Part shown: positions 6,618 to 13,026 of the stretch, one piece after another
Layout: the number at the start of each line of letters is the position of its first letter
Numbering within the stretch: the first letter of the stretch is position 1
Virus record (IMG/VR): IMGVR_UViG_3300030382_000450
Coordinates: 1 to 22,940 of that record
Direction: 5' to 3' (one strand)
DNA length: 22,940 nucleotides
From: a virus
The notes under the pieces: model-generated
What the model was told of the DNA's origin: nothing
What the model saw: the letters and a program-made list of their open reading frames with translations, nothing else
Databases searched by the model: none
Translations under genes and position numbers: made by a program

Positions 6618-6682
6618 GGGAGGGTGTCATCATCATGGGAGACAAATTGTATCACCTTCAATTTTTCTCTTGACACCCTCCC
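6618..6682 (+). repeat. 12-bp perfect inverted repeat flanking a 41-nt spacer
   Basis: GGGAGGGTGTCA (6618-6629) is the exact reverse complement of TGACACCCTCCC (6671-6682). The right arm overlaps a TTGACA sequence and ends 5 nt before a perfect TATAAT. It may fold in RNA read through from the upstream gene, or serve as a two-site operator. Confidence 0.7.
6635..6673 (+). other. possible 12-residue leader peptide ORF inside the inverted repeat
   Basis: ATG at 6635 reads MGDKLYHLQFFS and ends TGA at 6671-6673. GGGAGGG in the left arm (6618-6624) would be its ribosome site at 10-nt spacing, and the stop lies in the right arm. Folding of the repeat would hide the ribosome site. It is too short to trust without expression data. 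Confidence 0.2.
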
Positions 6683-6693
6683 ACCTATATAAT
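6670..6693 (+). promoter_or_regulatory. candidate promoter of the 72-aa gene
   Basis: A perfect TATAAT (6688-6693) and a perfect TTGACA (6670-6675) lie 44 nt upstream of a strong ribosome site and ATG. The spacing between the boxes is only 12 nt, too short for a normal sigma-70 pair, so either the -10 works with a weaker -35 further upstream in the T-rich stretch, or TTGACA here belongs only to the inverted repeat. Confidence 0.45.
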
Positions 6694-6736
6694 AGAGTGA
6701 ATGTGTTGTTAACAATTCAATTGAAGGAGAGGCCAA

Positions 6737-6955
6737 ATGGCTGAAGCTGAAGCGAAGACGAAGAAGTTCACCCGTACTGTAAAGCCAGTATACGTCGTAA
6801 TGCAGGTCAAAGATGATAGCGGCAACGTTGTTAGTCTGACAAAAGAGAATGTCGAAATCCTCAGTACCCATAAGAATGCTGATGATCTGCTCACCATCCT
6901 CGACAGTGGTGGGCTTCCACACGGAAGCTTCTATAAGCGCATAGCCCTTAGCTAG
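6737..6955 (+). CDS. hypothetical small protein (72 aa) in its own transcription unit
   Basis: A soluble protein starting MAEAEAKTKKFTRTVKPVYV, then a beta-strand-like stretch VVMQVKDDSGNVVSLTKEN and a C-terminal IALS. GAAGGAGAGG about 5 nt upstream of the ATG is a strong ribosome site. It is the only gene here flanked by its own promoter candidate and a strong terminator, which suggests high or separately timed expression. The order Lys-rich tail, then beta core, could suit a small nucleic-acid or protein-binding factor, but the family is not recognised. Confidence 0.75.
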   Translation: MAEAEAKTKKFTRTVKPVYVVMQVKDDSGNVVSLTKENVEILSTHKNADDLLTILDSGGLPHGSFYKRIALS

Positions 6956-6964
6956 ATATGAAAG

Positions 6965-6989
6965 CTCCTGTAAGCCGGAACGCTTGGAG
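6965..6989 (+). repeat. small hairpin in the 3' untranslated region of the 72-aa gene
   Basis: CTCC pairs with GGAG and AAGC with GCTT, with a 3-nt bulge (TGT) and a CGGAAC loop. It lies between the stop codon and the terminator. It could stabilise the transcript's 3' end. Confidence 0.35.
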
Positions 6990-7006
6990 TAGTTAAGAGG
7001 AACTGG

Positions 7007-7037
7007 ACCCCCGGTGAGAAATCATCGGGGGTTTTTT
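7007..7037 (+). terminator. strong rho-independent terminator with GAAA tetraloop
   Basis: ACCCCCGGTGA pairs with TCATCGGGGGT to give an 11-bp stem with a single G-U pair, closed by a GAAA tetraloop and followed by a run of T. This is the best terminator in the window and ends the 72-aa gene unit, separating it from the helicase/polymerase block. Confidence 0.9.
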
Positions 7038-7050
7038 ATGTAGAAAATCC

Positions 7051-7079
7051 TTGACACACAGGACAATGTGTGCTATGTC
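7051..7079 (+). promoter_or_regulatory. candidate promoter with palindromic spacer (replication block)
   Basis: A perfect TTGACA (7051-7056), a 17-nt spacer, and TATGTC (7074-7079) preceded by TGC, an extended -10 form. The spacer region holds CACACA-N6-TGTGTG (7055-7072), a perfect palindrome that looks like an operator. It lies directly after the terminator, where a promoter for the next block is expected. The -10 matches only 3 of 6. The predicted start site would fall after the likely start codon of the zinc-ribbon gene, which is a conflict. Confidence 0.4.
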
Positions 7080-7284
7080 TGATAGGAATAGACCGAAACA
7101 CGTATTTGGACTTACTACAGGCTATTGTAAGTTCTGCGGTGCGTCTTTAAAGGACGTTGTGAAAAACAACTCACCTTGCCATAGAGAAAAGAACGTAACA
7201 CCTATTTCACATACACGCGCAGTATCAAGGAACAAAAATGAGTTACGAACCCCCGCTAAAAATAACAATCCCAATCCCAAATAA
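7075..7284 (+). CDS. small zinc-ribbon-like protein
   Basis: A 69-residue product with HVFGLTTGYCKFCGASLKDV followed by SPCH about 18 residues after the first Cys: a CxxC...CH pattern that would bind zinc. The C-terminal part is Asn/Lys-rich and overlaps the next gene by 47 nt. Of the possible starts (TTG 7051, ATG 7066, ATG 7075) I prefer 7075: AGGA lies 11 nt upstream, though the spacing is long. Similar short CxxCG proteins are common in phages, with unknown roles. It may bind nucleic acid or a host protein. Confidence 0.55.
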   Translation: MSDRNRPKHVFGLTTGYCKFCGASLKDVVKNNSPCHREKNVTPISHTRAVSRNKNELRTPAKNNNPNPK

Positions 7285-7534
7285 CTTCCCAGTAGGACGT
7301 GGTACCAATTCCACAGGCAGACGTGGAGGCAACCTGCGGATACGTTGTACTAATAAAGAGTACGATGCCATCCAACATGAGGCTGGACTCCTTGACATAA
7401 CATTGGCTATGTTTTGTAGATGGTGTGCTGTACATGTAGCGGCCAGACTTCTTGAACACAGGAAGACATCTTCTACGGCCATATCTATTGGGGAAGATAA
7501 TGAACCAAGTTCAAGAGGAAGAAAAAAGAAATGA
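7238..7534 (+). CDS. small basic protein, possibly ribbon-helix-helix-like
   Basis: A 98-residue protein. The middle, NLRIRCTNKEYDAIQHEAGL followed by a hydrophobic helix (about 54-70), has the strand-helix-helix look of a ribbon-helix-helix DNA-binding domain, with disordered N- and C-terminal arms and a basic end (SSRGRKKK). CAAGGA about 7 nt upstream of the ATG supports the start. It overlaps the zinc-ribbon gene upstream and the helicase gene downstream. It could regulate the nearby palindromic promoter, but that is an inference from position. Confidence 0.6.
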   Translation: MSYEPPLKITIPIPNNFPVGRGTNSTGRRGGNLRIRCTNKEYDAIQHEAGLLDITLAMFCRWCAVHVAARLLEHRKTSSTAISIGEDNEPSSRGRKKK

Positions 7535-8789
7535 ATTGGAACTTGACACAACACAGCGTCAAGCTGTTAGCGAGTGTTGCGACCTTAGTAATCGCATCGT
7601 TGCTGTTACGGGGGCTGCTGGCACCGGTAAGACTACTATACTGCAACATGTTTATAGGAACCTCTACAAGCAGGGTACAGAGGTGGTACTATGCGCTCCT
7701 ACAGGCAAAGCAGCAAAACGAATTACAGAAGCAACTGGCATACAAGCGTGTACAATACATAGACTGTTGGAGTACCCCCATCCGGGCGAAGTAGACCAAG
7801 CTACAGGTAAATCCCTTGTTACCACCGATCCAAAACGCGACCGGGCGTTCCCGATCGAACAGAAAGTTGTCCTCGCTGACGAATATGCTATGGTCAACGT
7901 TGAAGTTCATCGCAACCTACTTGATTCTCTACCCAATGGGGGCGTTATTCGTATGTTTGGCGATGCTAATCAATTGCAGCCAATCGAAAGTAACAAAAGA
8001 CTACAGAAGGAGGACTCGTCTTTCCTGAAGATGTTGGAGAAGTTTGATGGGATCAGGCTTGAGACAATACATCGTCAGGCAGGGGACAGTAACATCATCT
8101 CCAATGGACAGAGAATCCTTCAAGGACAAATTCCATTACGCAAAGAAGACTTTACTCTTAAATTTACAGACACTCCAGTCGAGGGGATACTTGACTTCAT
8201 ACAAGACAACCTCACAAATGGAGTAGACTACGGAACTACAGACAATCAAATCATATCTCCAACGAAGGTAGGTTGGGTTGGTACAGAAGCCCTCAACGCT
8301 GCCATTCAACAACTACTACAACCAGCAACAAAGCCATACGTTGTCGCAGAGAGACAGCAATGGAGTAACATTCCAGAGCAACGATTCTACATAGGTGACA
8401 AGGTTATAAATACAGTCAACAACTATCCGCTTGAGGTGTTCAACGGAGAGACTGGCATCATCACGGAGTTCGGAGACAACGGAGATATAACCATTGACTT
8501 TGGAGACAAGGATGTTACTGTACCAGCGTCGTTAGAGATGACGGGTAGATATGGCACCTACTATATGAATCCTCAAAAGGATTTAGACCTTGCGTATGTT
8601 ATCACAACTCATAAGTCTCAGGGTAGTGAGTACGACAGGATATGTTATATTATGAATAGGTCTAGATCATTCCTCCTCAATCGTAAGAACTTCTATACTG
8701 CTATCTCACGAGCACGTACCCATGTGTCAGTCATTACAGATCAGAAGAGTATTAATCTAAGTCTCTACAAGAGAGGAGACAAGATGTGA
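7500..8789 (+). CDS. RecD/Dda-like superfamily 1B DNA helicase
   Basis: The 429-residue protein has the ordered motifs of an SF1B 5'-3' helicase: Gln19 before motif I (Q-motif), Walker A GAAGTGKTT at 38-46, motif Ia APTGKAA at 67-73, Walker B VVLADEYAMVN, motif III GDANQLQPI, IHRQ, motif V TTHKSQGSEYDRI, and motif VI YTAISRARTH near the C terminus. The size suits Dda-type phage helicases, which act in replication initiation and recombination. I chose the ATG at 7500, preceded by GGGGAAG, over an upstream ATG at 7452 because it gives a shorter overlap and a normal N terminus. The gene ends in a GTGA overlap with the kinase gene. Confidence 0.88.
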   Translation: MNQVQEEEKRNELELDTTQRQAVSECCDLSNRIVAVTGAAGTGKTTILQHVYRNLYKQGTEVVLCAPTGKAAKRITEATGIQACTIHRLLEYPHPGEVDQATGKSLVTTDPKRDRAFPIEQKVVLADEYAMVNVEVHRNLLDSLPNGGVIRMFGDANQLQPIESNKRLQKEDSSFLKMLEKFDGIRLETIHRQAGDSNIISNGQRILQGQIPLRKEDFTLKFTDTPVEGILDFIQDNLTNGVDYGTTDNQIISPTKVGWVGTEALNAAIQQLLQPATKPYVVAERQQWSNIPEQRFYIGDKVINTVNNYPLEVFNGETGIITEFGDNGDITIDFGDKDVTVPASLEMTGRYGTYYMNPQKDLDLAYVITTHKSQGSEYDRICYIMNRSRSFLLNRKNFYTAISRARTHVSVITDQKSINLSLYKRGDKM

Positions 8790-9349
8790 TTATACTCCTC
8801 AATGGTCCTCCTGGTAGTGGTAAGGATACAGCTGGCCGTTTCATAGAGAAGTTCCTACGTGATGGCTACCACTACAAGATGTCTCGTCCACTCAAACGAG
8901 CATGTCAGAGTATCTACGGATACAATGATCAAGTCTTTCGTCTATTAGAAGAGAGCAAGGACGAGAAGACTCCATTCCTCCACGGCTTGTCTTACCGAGA
9001 GGCACAGATAGCTATCTTCAAAGGACTAGAGGTTGCACACAACCAGCTGATCCTTGCTGACATAGCCATTGGCTCTCTCACTTCTCCCCCAGTACATAAA
9101 CACTACGTCATTACAGACTGTGGTATGTCAGTAGAGGCTCAGTACTTGGTCGATCACTTTGGCAAAAAGCAAGTTGGTCTTATCAAGCTGGAACGAGAAG
9201 GGCGTGACTTCTCCAACGACATCCGTGAGTACGTGGATTGTTCTTGTAACTGTCAAGCTACTATTAAAAATGAACATGACCTTGAGATGTTCGAGGTACA
9301 AGTGAAGCGTGTGCTCAAGCTGTGGGGATTGATAGATGAAGATAACTGA
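8786..9349 (+). CDS. deoxynucleoside monophosphate kinase-like P-loop enzyme
   Basis: The 187-residue protein begins MIILLNGPPGSGKDTAGRFI, with a Walker A at 7-15 in the GxPGSGKDT form used by phage dNMP kinases, and has an HYKMSRPLKRA stretch soon after that fits a substrate-side loop. It would phosphorylate dNMPs and so feed the dNTP pool for replication. It starts with GTG in a GTGA overlap with the helicase stop; GAGGAG about 8 nt upstream supports it. It overlaps the polymerase gene by 14 nt. An adenylate kinase-like enzyme is the main alternative. Confidence 0.78.
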   Translation: MIILLNGPPGSGKDTAGRFIEKFLRDGYHYKMSRPLKRACQSIYGYNDQVFRLLEESKDEKTPFLHGLSYREAQIAIFKGLEVAHNQLILADIAIGSLTSPPVHKHYVITDCGMSVEAQYLVDHFGKKQVGLIKLEREGRDFSNDIREYVDCSCNCQATIKNEHDLEMFEVQVKRVLKLWGLIDEDN

Positions 9350-11795
9350 AGGCTGGTTGATGCGAGAGTTTACTGCCCGTGCCACTGCCTGTCAGTTAGA
9401 AGTAGATTGCCTTGGTACAGGCAGACTTGATAGTGAAATTTGTATCATAGCCGAAGCACCAGGAGAACATGAAGCTAGCATGAAGATGCCTCTAGTTGGT
9501 GGCTCTGGTAAGTTGCTATGGGATACGTTACGCCCATTCGATATAGGCAGAAAGGATTGTTATGTTACGAACGTGGTTAAGAAACAGGTATCTCTCTCTA
9601 GCAAGACCGATGCTAGAAACCCTGTTAAGAAGCCTGAACTTGAACATTGGGAAGGGCTACTTGATTGGGAGTTGGATCATCTGCCCAACCTCAAGTACAT
9701 ACTCGCTCTCGGCAATTTCGCGCTTCACGCTCTTACTGGAGACACGGGAATCACAAAGTGGAGAGGCTCAGTCTTTGACTGTAAAGTTGGGAGGACTAAC
9801 CGTGTTGTTAAAGTAGTAGTAACTAACAACCCTGCACACATACTCCGTAACATAGCTATGGAACCTATGTATAAGTTTGATATAGCTAAACTCAGGAGAG
9901 TGATAGATGGAAAGTTCACACGACACGACATTTCAGGAACAATTAACCCAAGCTACGAAGAGGCTCAACATACAATTGACGAGCTTGGGAAATCTGATAG
10001 ACCAATTGCATTTGATATTGAAGTCATTGCAAACGAAACAGCCTGTATCGGGTTTGCCAACAACCCTAACAGTGGAATCTGTATTAACTTCAGGGATGAT
10101 AAGGCCAACAGATATAGTATCAGTGAGGAACTTGCGATCCGAGACAGGATACAGCAACTATTTAGTAATAAAAAGAACAGATTTATAGCACAGAACGGTA
10201 GCTTTGACTGTGGCTGGCTATGGTACAAGGATAGAATACATGTGCCTCGTGTCTGGTTTGATACGCTACTCGGACATCATACCTTGTACCCAAGGATGCC
10301 ACACAATCTAGGGTATCTTACTGCACAGTATACTGACCATCCTTACTACAAGGACGAAGGCAAAACATGGCGAGAAGGTGGCAACGTCAACCAGTTCTGG
10401 GACTACAACATTAAGGACTGCTGTATCACCTGGGCCGTACATGAAGCCGTCCTTAAAGAACTTCAAGACCAGGAGCTTGAGGACTTCTTCTTCGAACATG
10501 TGATGCGGTTGCAGTCTCACCTCGTACGGATGCAAGTTGGGGGTATACTTGCCGACGTAGAACTTAAAGACAAAATCTCTAATGACCTAAAGGAGGAATT
10601 AGATGCGAAGCTCATTCAATTCCACAAGAGAGTACACACTCTTACAGGAGATAGAGGATTTAATCCAAACCCGAAGTCGCCTAAACAACTTAGTGAACTA
10701 TTCTTCAATTACCTTGGACTGGTCGGAAGAGGATCGAGCACAAATAAAGAGAACCGTGCGAGAATGTTCAACCATTCTAAAACTACTGATGAACAAAAGG
10801 GACTCCTTAAACACCTAGACGATTACCTCAAAGAGCATAAGTTCTATAGCACATATGCTACACAGAAGGTTGATCCAGACGGGAGGATAAGATGCGAATA
10901 CAAACAATTCGGTGTTCAAGAAGCACCGGGGAGACTTTCATCCTCAAAGGTTATGTGGGGAAGCGGGATGAACCTACAAAACCAACCGCACCGCGCCTAC
11001 CCTATGTTCGTATGCGACCAAGGCTACATGTTTTCATACTTCGACCTGAAGCAAGCCGAAGCAAAGATGGTAGCGTGGCTCTGGAACGTAGAAGGCCTAA
11101 AAGAAAACTTTATAAAGGCAGAAACAGAAGATGGATTTGACATCCATAGAGGCAACGCTTCAAGAATCTTTAAAGTCCCTTATGAAGACATCCCAAGTTC
11201 CGATTGGAACACTGATCGCTCCCCTACTGCAAGGTATCTTGGAAAGCGATGCGTACACGGTCTTAATTATAGAATGCAAGCTCCCAAACTTGCAGAGGTG
11301 TGTGGCATACCGGTTCAACAAGGGTTCGAAGCTTGGGCCAGTTACCATAGGGCTTTCCCTGAAATCCAACAAGGATGGGAAAGTACAATTAAGACTGTCA
11401 GACAAGAACGTATGCTCTACACCCCCCTGGGACGGAGGCTCATTTGGTTAGAGCGATTAACGGAGGAAAGTTTTGATAGTGTTATTGCTTTCGTTCCCCA
11501 AAGCACCATCGGTGACAAGGTATCGAGCGTTATCTACTTGTGCCATGACGATGAAGAGTGGCCCGAAGACGCCAGAATGGTTCTCAACGTCCACGACGCT
11601 CTCCTTGCCATCCATAGACCTAAAGATAAAGCCCGTGTCCAACGAATTATGAAGAAACATGCAGAGGCTCCTATTATAATACGTGGTGAACCAATCAGCA
11701 TCGGTGCTGACATGAAAGAATCTACAGCAGGAGAAGACGGAGTACATAGATGGTCAACACTGAAAGAGATCAAGAACTTACAACATGAATTATAA
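9336..11795 (+). CDS. UDG-like / 3'-5' exonuclease / family A DNA polymerase fusion
   Basis: This 819-residue protein has three parts. Residues about 35-175 are UDG family 4-like: AEAPGEHEASMKMPLVGGSG at 39-58 and NPAHILR at 165-171, where family 4 usually has His in place of Asn165. Residues about 215-380 are the proofreading exonuclease: Asp227-x-Glu229, QNGSFD, and YNIKD. Residues about 450-790 are the PolA palm and fingers: motif A with Asp570 (YFDLKQAEA), motif B with Arg633, Lys637, His641 and Tyr645, and motif C HDA with Asp754. Against E. coli Pol I, His641 aligns with Phe762, Arg646 with Gly767 and Ala755 with Glu883. A UDG-like N-terminal domain on PolA is also known in SPO1-type phages. 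An ATG at 9360 is an alternative start. Confidence 0.9.
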   Translation: MKITEGWLMREFTARATACQLEVDCLGTGRLDSEICIIAEAPGEHEASMKMPLVGGSGKLLWDTLRPFDIGRKDCYVTNVVKKQVSLSSKTDARNPVKKPELEHWEGLLDWELDHLPNLKYILALGNFALHALTGDTGITKWRGSVFDCKVGRTNRVVKVVVTNNPAHILRNIAMEPMYKFDIAKLRRVIDGKFTRHDISGTINPSYEEAQHTIDELGKSDRPIAFDIEVIANETACIGFANNPNSGICINFRDDKANRYSISEELAIRDRIQQLFSNKKNRFIAQNGSFDCGWLWYKDRIHVPRVWFDTLLGHHTLYPRMPHNLGYLTAQYTDHPYYKDEGKTWREGGNVNQFWDYNIKDCCITWAVHEAVLKELQDQELEDFFFEHVMRLQSHLVRMQVGGILADVELKDKISNDLKEELDAKLIQFHKRVHTLTGDRGFNPNPKSPKQLSELFFNYLGLVGRGSSTNKENRARMFNHSKTTDEQKGLLKHLDDYLKEHKFYSTYATQKVDPDGRIRCEYKQFGVQEAPGRLSSSKVMWGSGMNLQNQPHRAYPMFVCDQGYMFSYFDLKQAEAKMVAWLWNVEGLKENFIKAETEDGFDIHRGNASRIFKVPYEDIPSSDWNTDRSPTARYLGKRCVHGLNYRMQAPKLAEVCGIPVQQGFEAWASYHRAFPEIQQGWESTIKTVRQERMLYTPLGRRLIWLERLTEESFDSVIAFVPQSTIGDKVSSVIYLCHDDEEWPEDARMVLNVHDALLAIHRPKDKARVQRIMKKHAEAPIIIRGEPISIGADMKESTAGEDGVHRWSTLKEIKNLQHEL

Positions 11796-13026
11796 GAAGA
11801 TAGTATCTCCTGACTCATTCATAGGACAGTACATGGAGTACATGTCCTATGTTGAGACAGCGGAGAGCTATGATTTTTGGTGTGCCCTGTGGGCAATAGG
11901 AACAGGAGTTGGCCGTGACGTATATGTGGATCGCCCTAACAGCCCAGTTTATTGTAATTGGTATATTATCTTGGCTGCTGAATCGGGGACTACGAGAAAG
12001 TCTACAGCTATTAGCAGCATATCAGACTTTGTTAGAGAATCTTGTCCCCTACTTGCCGGAAAAACAAGCCCGGAAAGTCTCGAACTTTATCTCCATGACA
12101 CCAGCGCAGAAGGAGGAAATGCTAGAGCGCATTTCGCAGTTAGTGAATTAGTCACGATACTAGGAAGGGAAGGATATATGAGTACGATGCCGGGGCTGTT
12201 GGCAGACTTGTATGACTGTCAAGAGTTACGCATCAGTCCTGGTACATTAGCGACAGGAGGATTGGTACAGAAAAATGTCTACGTCACATTCTTATCAGCG
12301 TCTACACCAGCTTGGCTTGTTACAGCAATTAACCCATCTGTTATCGAAGGAGGATTCACCTCAAGAGTTATCTTTGTCGTTGATGATAATAGAAAACGTT
12401 CTATCGCATGGCCCAAGGAGCGCAGCCGTAGTGCTAAAGAACACGTTAGAGGATTATACAGCGAAGCAGTACGAAGAGCTAGTACCAACGGACCAATCGG
12501 AATCTCGACGGGAGGACTTAAAAAATTCACTAACTGGTATAACAAAAGAGCTTCTCACCACGATCCTTTCATGTCCTCGTTTGAAGCTAGAGAAGACGAT
12601 CACTTACTACGAGTCGCAGCGTGTCTTGCCATTAACGATGGAACATATGAGATACAAAGTAGGCACGTTGGGCATGGAAGTAAAATTATCTCTTCAATTA
12701 AGGACGGTGCAAATTCCCTCTTCGGAGGAGACTTCAGCTACAAAGCCAAACTCGTGTCAGCTATCGCTAGACTTAGAGACATCCTCATCAAAGCCGGAGC
12801 AGATGGAGTCAAGCACTCAGACCTACAACGACGACTCGTCAGACACCTAGATGCCAAGGAGTTGGGCACCCTTATTAACATCCTACATGAGTGTGGGATG
12901 ATACAGATATTTGAAATTAACAAAGGGAAGAAGGGACGAGCGGGGAAGACCTACCGTGCCACCCGTGCTATTGAGAAGTTTGGGGTGGCGTCGGAGGTGC
13001 TGGCGAAGTTGAATCTGGAAGAGTGA
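11785..13026 (+). CDS. DUF3987-like P-loop ATPase, probable replicative helicase/primase-type protein
   Basis: The 413-residue protein matches the pattern of DUF3987-like phage proteins: a lead-in of WALWAIGTGVGRDVYVD, then a variant Walker A AESGTTRKST at 65-74 (Arg71 replaces the usual Gly before Lys72), a DLYD stretch, a FLSASTPAWL sensor-like strand, FTSRVIFV with a possible arginine finger, and a C-terminal winged-helix-like end (KHSDLQRRLVRHLDAKELGT). Such proteins act as replicative helicase or helicase-loader ATPases next to PolA in phages. No primase catalytic domain is seen. The ATG at 11785 overlaps the polymerase stop by 11 nt. Its 3' end overlaps the opposing gene by 59 nt. Confidence 0.75.
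   Translation: MNYKKIVSPDSFIGQYMEYMSYVETAESYDFWCALWAIGTGVGRDVYVDRPNSPVYCNWYIILAAESGTTRKSTAISSISDFVRESCPLLAGKTSPESLELYLHDTSAEGGNARAHFAVSELVTILGREGYMSTMPGLLADLYDCQELRISPGTLATGGLVQKNVYVTFLSASTPAWLVTAINPSVIEGGFTSRVIFVVDDNRKRSIAWPKERSRSAKEHVRGLYSEAVRRASTNGPIGISTGGLKKFTNWYNKRASHHDPFMSSFEAREDDHLLRVAACLAINDGTYEIQSRHVGHGSKIISSIKDGANSLFGGDFSYKAKLVSAIARLRDILIKAGADGVKHSDLQRRLVRHLDAKELGTLINILHECGMIQIFEINKGKKGRAGKTYRATRAIEKFGVASEVLAKLNLEE

Noticed and set aside
7545-7568. TTGACA-like string near the start of the helicase gene
   Set aside because: It encodes Leu-Asp-Thr of the helicase and has no -10 at suitable spacing.
12275-12850. 191-codon frame in another phase inside the ATPase gene
   Set aside because: It overlaps a gene with clear P-loop family features, the composition is Ser/Leu/Gln-rich without motif or fold pattern, and no clear start signal is visible.
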